A stretch of 64,000 bases of DNA from Flavobacterium sinopsychrotolerans (GTDB lineage: Bacteria > Bacteroidota > Bacteroidia > Flavobacteriales > Flavobacteriaceae), in assembly GCF_900110375.1 (NCBI RefSeq), contig NZ_FODN01000003.1, positions 124,001 to 188,000 of the forward strand. The letters run 5' to 3'. Each line of letters opens with the position of its first letter. Position 1 is the stretch's first letter. The position numbers were made by a program, and so were the translations under genes. The notes under the pieces were generated by a model that ran no database searches, was not told where the DNA came from, and was given only the letters and a program-made list of their open reading frames with translations. Below are positions 60,696 to 64,000 of the stretch, in pieces.

Positions 60696-62723
60696 ATGAC
60701 AACAAACACGCTACTATTATTACTGCTTTCTTTACTAATAGCTAGTGGTTTGTCGTTTTTTCACTATATCTACAAAGCCAAAAACAAATCGAAAGTCGGT
60801 TGGTTTTTGGCTTTTTTACGTTTTTTATCCATTTTTGGAATTTTATTGTTGTTGATTAATCCAATAGTAACTAAAAATACGCTCGAAACAGTTAAAACAC
60901 CTTTGCCGATTGTTGTTGATAATTCGAGTTCTATTTCTTTTTTGAATGCCAATGAAAAAGTATTAGAATTGTATAAAAAAATACAATCAAACTCTGATTT
61001 ACAAGAGAAATTTGATGTGCAATCGTATCAGTTCTCTGATGACTTTGAACCCACAGAAGCATTTGATTTTAAAGGAACTCAAACGAATATTGATGTTGTA
61101 GCCAAAAATCTAAAAAGTATTTATAAAAATACAACGTATCCAACGGTTTTAATTACGGATGGAAACCAAACTTCGGGTAATGATTATGTCTACAGTTTTG
61201 ATTCTGTAAATAAAGTGTATCCAGTGATTGTAGGCGATACAACGACTTTTTTAGATTTCAAAATCAATCAACTGAACGTTAATAAATACGCTTTTCATAA
61301 GAATAAATTTCCTATAGAAGCTTTTTTACAGTATTTAGGAACCAAAAGTGTAACAGCTGATTTTGTAATTTCGCAAGGAAATTCGGTATTTAGTAGACAA
61401 TCGATTACTTTTTCTCCTTCCAAGAAAACAGCAACTGTAAACATACTTTTACCGGCTGATAAAATAGGATTACAGATTTTTAAAGCTACAATTTTATCAA
61501 AAGAAAAAGAAAAAAACACGTATAATAATACTAAGAATTTTGCGGTTGAAGTCATTGATCAAAAAACAAATATTGCTATTGTATCAGCTATAAATCATCC
61601 TGATTTAGGGGCATTGAAAAGAGCAATTGAATCGAATGTACAGCGTAAAGTAACGATTGTTAAACCAAATGAAATCAAATTATTGCAAGATTATAATGTT
61701 TTGATTTTATATCAACCAACAACCGAGTTTAAAACTATTTTTGAGAATAATAAAGCTGCCGGAATTAATACGTTTATCATAACTGGAAACAACACCGATT
61801 TTAATTTTCTGAATCAGCAACAGGATAATTTGAACTTTAAAATGAGCGGACAAAAAGAAGATTATTTGTCGTTTTTTAATGAGCAGTTTAATTTATTTGC
61901 AACGGATAATATCGGGTTTGAAAATTTACCGCCTTTGCAAAATGCTTTTGGAACCATAACTGCAAAAGGTGCGGTGTCTGTTTTGCTTTCGTCCAAAATC
62001 AGAACTATAGATACGAATGCGCCTTTGTTGGCTTTTGCCGAAAATCAGGGGAAACGAGCCGCTTATCTTTTAGGAGAAAACAGTTGGAAATGGCGTTTGC
62101 AAACCCATGTCAACAATCAATCCTTTGAAAAATATGATGTTTTCATCGATAAGATTATTCAATTTTTGGCTTCTAATAATTCTAAAAAATCACTGGTGGT
62201 TGAACATGAAAGTTTCTATAATTCAGGTGAAGCTATTGAAATAACCGCTCAATTTTTTAATAAAAATTATGAGTTTGATGAAAAAGCCCGTTTGACAATT
62301 GCGGTAACAAATACAAAAACCAAGCAAACGAAAAATTACGATTTATTAAAAGGAAATAATTCCTATAAAGTCAATCTTGACGGATTGAAAGCGGGTTCTT
62401 ATGCGTTTACAGTAAAAGAATTGAATTCTAAAACGACTTATTCCAGTAGTTTTGAAATTCTTGATTTTGATATAGAAAAGCAATTCGTTAATCCCGATGT
62501 TGAGAAATTGACACAATTAGCGACGCAGACACAAGGAAAAGTTTTTTTCCCAGACCAAGTTGATGTGTTGATTAAAACGTTTTTAGAAAATGAGGAATAC
62601 AAAGCGATAGAGAAGAACATTATTACTAAAACTCCTTTAATTGATTGGATTTGGTTATTGGTTTTAATTTCAATTTTGCTCGCAACTGAATGGTTTGTTC
62701 GAAAATACAACGGATTACTGTAA
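60696..62723 (+). CDS. VWA-like membrane protein (675 aa)
   Basis: Two N-terminal membrane helices (~5-25 and ~38-57) precede a VWA-like region with a MIDAS-type motif VVDNSSSISF and VLITDGNQTSG, a long beta-rich middle and one C-terminal helix (LIDWIWLLVLISILLATEWF). This resembles the BatA-type or DUF4159-like membrane proteins of Bacteroidota. It is probably a membrane protein with a large periplasmic domain. Function unknown. Confidence 0.8.
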   Translation: MTTNTLLLLLLSLLIASGLSFFHYIYKAKNKSKVGWFLAFLRFLSIFGILLLLINPIVTKNTLETVKTPLPIVVDNSSSISFLNANEKVLELYKKIQSNSDLQEKFDVQSYQFSDDFEPTEAFDFKGTQTNIDVVAKNLKSIYKNTTYPTVLITDGNQTSGNDYVYSFDSVNKVYPVIVGDTTTFLDFKINQLNVNKYAFHKNKFPIEAFLQYLGTKSVTADFVISQGNSVFSRQSITFSPSKKTATVNILLPADKIGLQIFKATILSKEKEKNTYNNTKNFAVEVIDQKTNIAIVSAINHPDLGALKRAIESNVQRKVTIVKPNEIKLLQDYNVLILYQPTTEFKTIFENNKAAGINTFIITGNNTDFNFLNQQQDNLNFKMSGQKEDYLSFFNEQFNLFATDNIGFENLPPLQNAFGTITAKGAVSVLLSSKIRTIDTNAPLLAFAENQGKRAAYLLGENSWKWRLQTHVNNQSFEKYDVFIDKIIQFLASNNSKKSLVVEHESFYNSGEAIEITAQFFNKNYEFDEKARLTIAVTNTKTKQTKNYDLLKGNNSYKVNLDGLKAGSYAFTVKELNSKTTYSSSFEILDFDIEKQFVNPDVEKLTQLATQTQGKVFFPDQVDVLIKTFLENEEYKAIEKNIITKTPLIDWIWLLVLISILLATEWFVRKYNGLL

Positions 62724-62737
62724 AACAATTAAACAAC

Positions 62738-63634
62738 ATGGATTTTAGACTGAAAGTATTTTATACCGTTGCAAATCGTTTAAGTTTTACCAAAGCCGCA
62801 ACGGAATTATTCATTACGCAACCTGCGATTTCAAAACATATTCAGGAATTAGAAGAGCAGTATAAAATCAAATTGTTTGACAGGAATGGTTCTAAAATAG
62901 GATTGACACCTGCAGGTGAAGTGTTATTAAAACATACTAAAAACATTTTCGAACTATATCGAGAGATCGATTTTGATATGAGCACGCTTATTAATCAACG
63001 TTCTGGATTGTTGCGATTAGGCGCCAGTACAACTATTTCTCAGTATATAATTCCGCCACTTTTAGCTCGTTTCCATCAAAAATTACAAGATGTAAAAGTG
63101 AGTTTACTCAATGGAAATACCGAACAAATAGAAAATGCTTTACTAAACCAGGAAATTGAAATAGGAATTGTTGAAGGACAATCAAAAAATAAATCCATTA
63201 AATATTCTGAGTTTTTAAAAGATGAATTGGTTTTAGTTTGTAAGAGTTCCAATTCGTTAGTAAGTCTTGATGAAGTGACTCAGGAAGATCTTAAAAAGAT
63301 GCATTTTTTAATGAGGGAACAAGGTTCAGGAACACTTGAAGTTATTGAACATGCGTTGAAACCATTTGACATTAAATTATCGGAACTTCAAATTGAAATG
63401 CAATTAGGAAGTACCGAAAGTATAAAATCCTATTTGATAAACTCTGATTGCGTGGCTTTTATATCCATTCATGCGATAAAAAAAGAACTTCAAAACAATG
63501 AATTGGCTATATTAGATATTAAAGACTTAGTTATTGAACGGTACTTTTATATTATTACTTTACAAGGAAAAACTGATTCACTATCGGATTTGTTTATCCA
63601 AAACATTTCGAATCACTATAATCTAAAGTTATAG
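62738..63634 (+). CDS. LysR-type regulator next to YeiH-family exporter
   Basis: The 298-residue protein has the N-terminal LysR helix-turn-helix (RLSFTKAATELFITQPAISKHIQEL) and a periplasmic-binding-like effector domain. I chose ATG 62738. It lies 75 nt upstream of a YeiH/UPF0324 gene; YeiE/CysL-type LysR regulators are often paired with YeiH, so it probably controls that exporter. The ligand is unknown. Confidence 0.92.
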   Translation: MDFRLKVFYTVANRLSFTKAATELFITQPAISKHIQELEEQYKIKLFDRNGSKIGLTPAGEVLLKHTKNIFELYREIDFDMSTLINQRSGLLRLGASTTISQYIIPPLLARFHQKLQDVKVSLLNGNTEQIENALLNQEIEIGIVEGQSKNKSIKYSEFLKDELVLVCKSSNSLVSLDEVTQEDLKKMHFLMREQGSGTLEVIEHALKPFDIKLSELQIEMQLGSTESIKSYLINSDCVAFISIHAIKKELQNNELAILDIKDLVIERYFYIITLQGKTDSLSDLFIQNISNHYNLKL

Positions 63635-63709
63635 CGGATTATAATTTACGATTGGTATTAATAGTTTTATCTCTCCACCTTTGTACTGTAATAATTCAAC
63701 AACTTTACA

Positions 63710-64000
63710 TTGGAAACGCATCAAAAAGAATCTTTTATTTTTTTTAAAGTAAATGCCAAGTTGCAGCAGCTCATTTTCGCTGCATTGCTATTGTTTTGTA
63801 CCACAATTTTTGTTTCTCCGCCAATTGCTTTAGTATTAGGACTGATTGTCGCCAATCTTTTTGGGCATCCTTTTTTAGAATTGAATCATAAAGCTACTAA
63901 TTATCTATTGCAGTTTTCAGTAGTTGGTTTAGGATTTGGAATGAATGTTCATAGTGCGGTTTCTGCAGGAAAAGAAGGTCTTTTGTTTACGATTATTTCT
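63710..64000 (+). CDS. YeiH/UPF0324-family putative sulfate exporter (truncated by window)
   Basis: The open frame from TTG 63710 runs to the window end without a stop. It encodes a soluble N-terminus, then membrane helices (QLIFAALLLFCTTIFV, IALVLGLIVANLFGHP, YLLQFSVVGLGFGM), matching the YeiH/UPF0324 family of putative sulfate exporters. The true start could also lie a little further down. Only ~97 codons are visible. Confidence 0.8.
   Translation, partial: METHQKESFIFFKVNAKLQQLIFAALLLFCTTIFVSPPIALVLGLIVANLFGHPFLELNHKATNYLLQFSVVGLGFGMNVHSAVSAGKEGLLFTIIS

Overview
The window is a contiguous piece of chromosome from a member of the Bacteroidota, almost certainly a Flavobacterium or a close relative. 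The evidence is low GC; recurrent -7 promoter boxes of the Bacteroidota type TAnnTTTG instead of E. coli-type boxes; PorX, the response regulator linked to type IX secretion; a fused lpxC-fabZ gene; a Bacteroidota-type RNase P RNA; a GbsR-controlled RND pump; and many small flavobacterial families. Most of the sequence is ordinary core genome. I see no complete prophage, no insertion sequence and no CRISPR array.

Layout. 1-2.7 kb: an AraC-type regulator and a tyrosine recombinase next to tRNA-Tyr, possibly the edge of an integrated element that continues off the left end. 2.9-9.6 kb: a TlpA-like lipoprotein gene split by an in-frame TGA, small conserved proteins, a J-domain/KTSC protein, and a CHASE/PAS histidine kinase with a single-domain response regulator. 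9.9-16.4 kb: small charged proteins, a YchJ-like protein, a VWA plus MoxR/ChlI-like ATPase pair, a 2OG-Fe(II) oxygenase and membrane proteins. 16.8-21.4 kb: a CAP-domain lipoprotein and a polyphosphate unit (SixA-like phosphatase, ppk1, ppx). 21.4-24.1 kb: dnaX, whose frame breaks at an A10 tract, and rnpB. 24.3-34.6 kb: panE, an OmpA lipoprotein, a glycosyltransferase, holA, ettA, mutS2 and ung. 34.8-39.0 kb: ald, a GNAT, tsaE and porX. 39.1-43.3 kb: an accessory stretch with a structured repeat, a possible stand-alone defence effector, an esterase and small proteins. 43.4-49.7 kb: an RND efflux operon with its repressor and a clear operator. 49.9-57.4 kb: an HD phosphohydrolase, lpxD, lpxC-fabZ, lpxA, efp, a second lpxD-like gene and sucD. 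57.6-64 kb: a possible degenerate GIY-YIG protein, an NhaC/MetT-like transporter with an S-box-like leader, fabG, a VWA membrane protein, and a LysR regulator beside a truncated YeiH-family exporter.

The signals most worth following are: (1) dnaX, where the zero frame stops four codons after the slippery A10 tract and a -1 shift opens 221 more codons, so that slippage would make the long tau form; (2) a compact S-box-like RNA leader before the NhaC-family transporter that keeps the SAM-pocket strands but lacks P4 and the usual P2; (3) two copies of an ~80-nt element with one conserved hairpin of different sequence; (4) an orphan AbiJ-NTD-like plus deoxyribosyltransferase-like protein; (5) a GbsR operator lying just upstream of a -7 box; and (6) a promoter-leader-terminator arrangement before the gene at 57644. 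Start codons were moved inward where the longest reading frame begins with TTG or overlaps a promoter. All functional calls rest on motifs read by eye; no database was searched.
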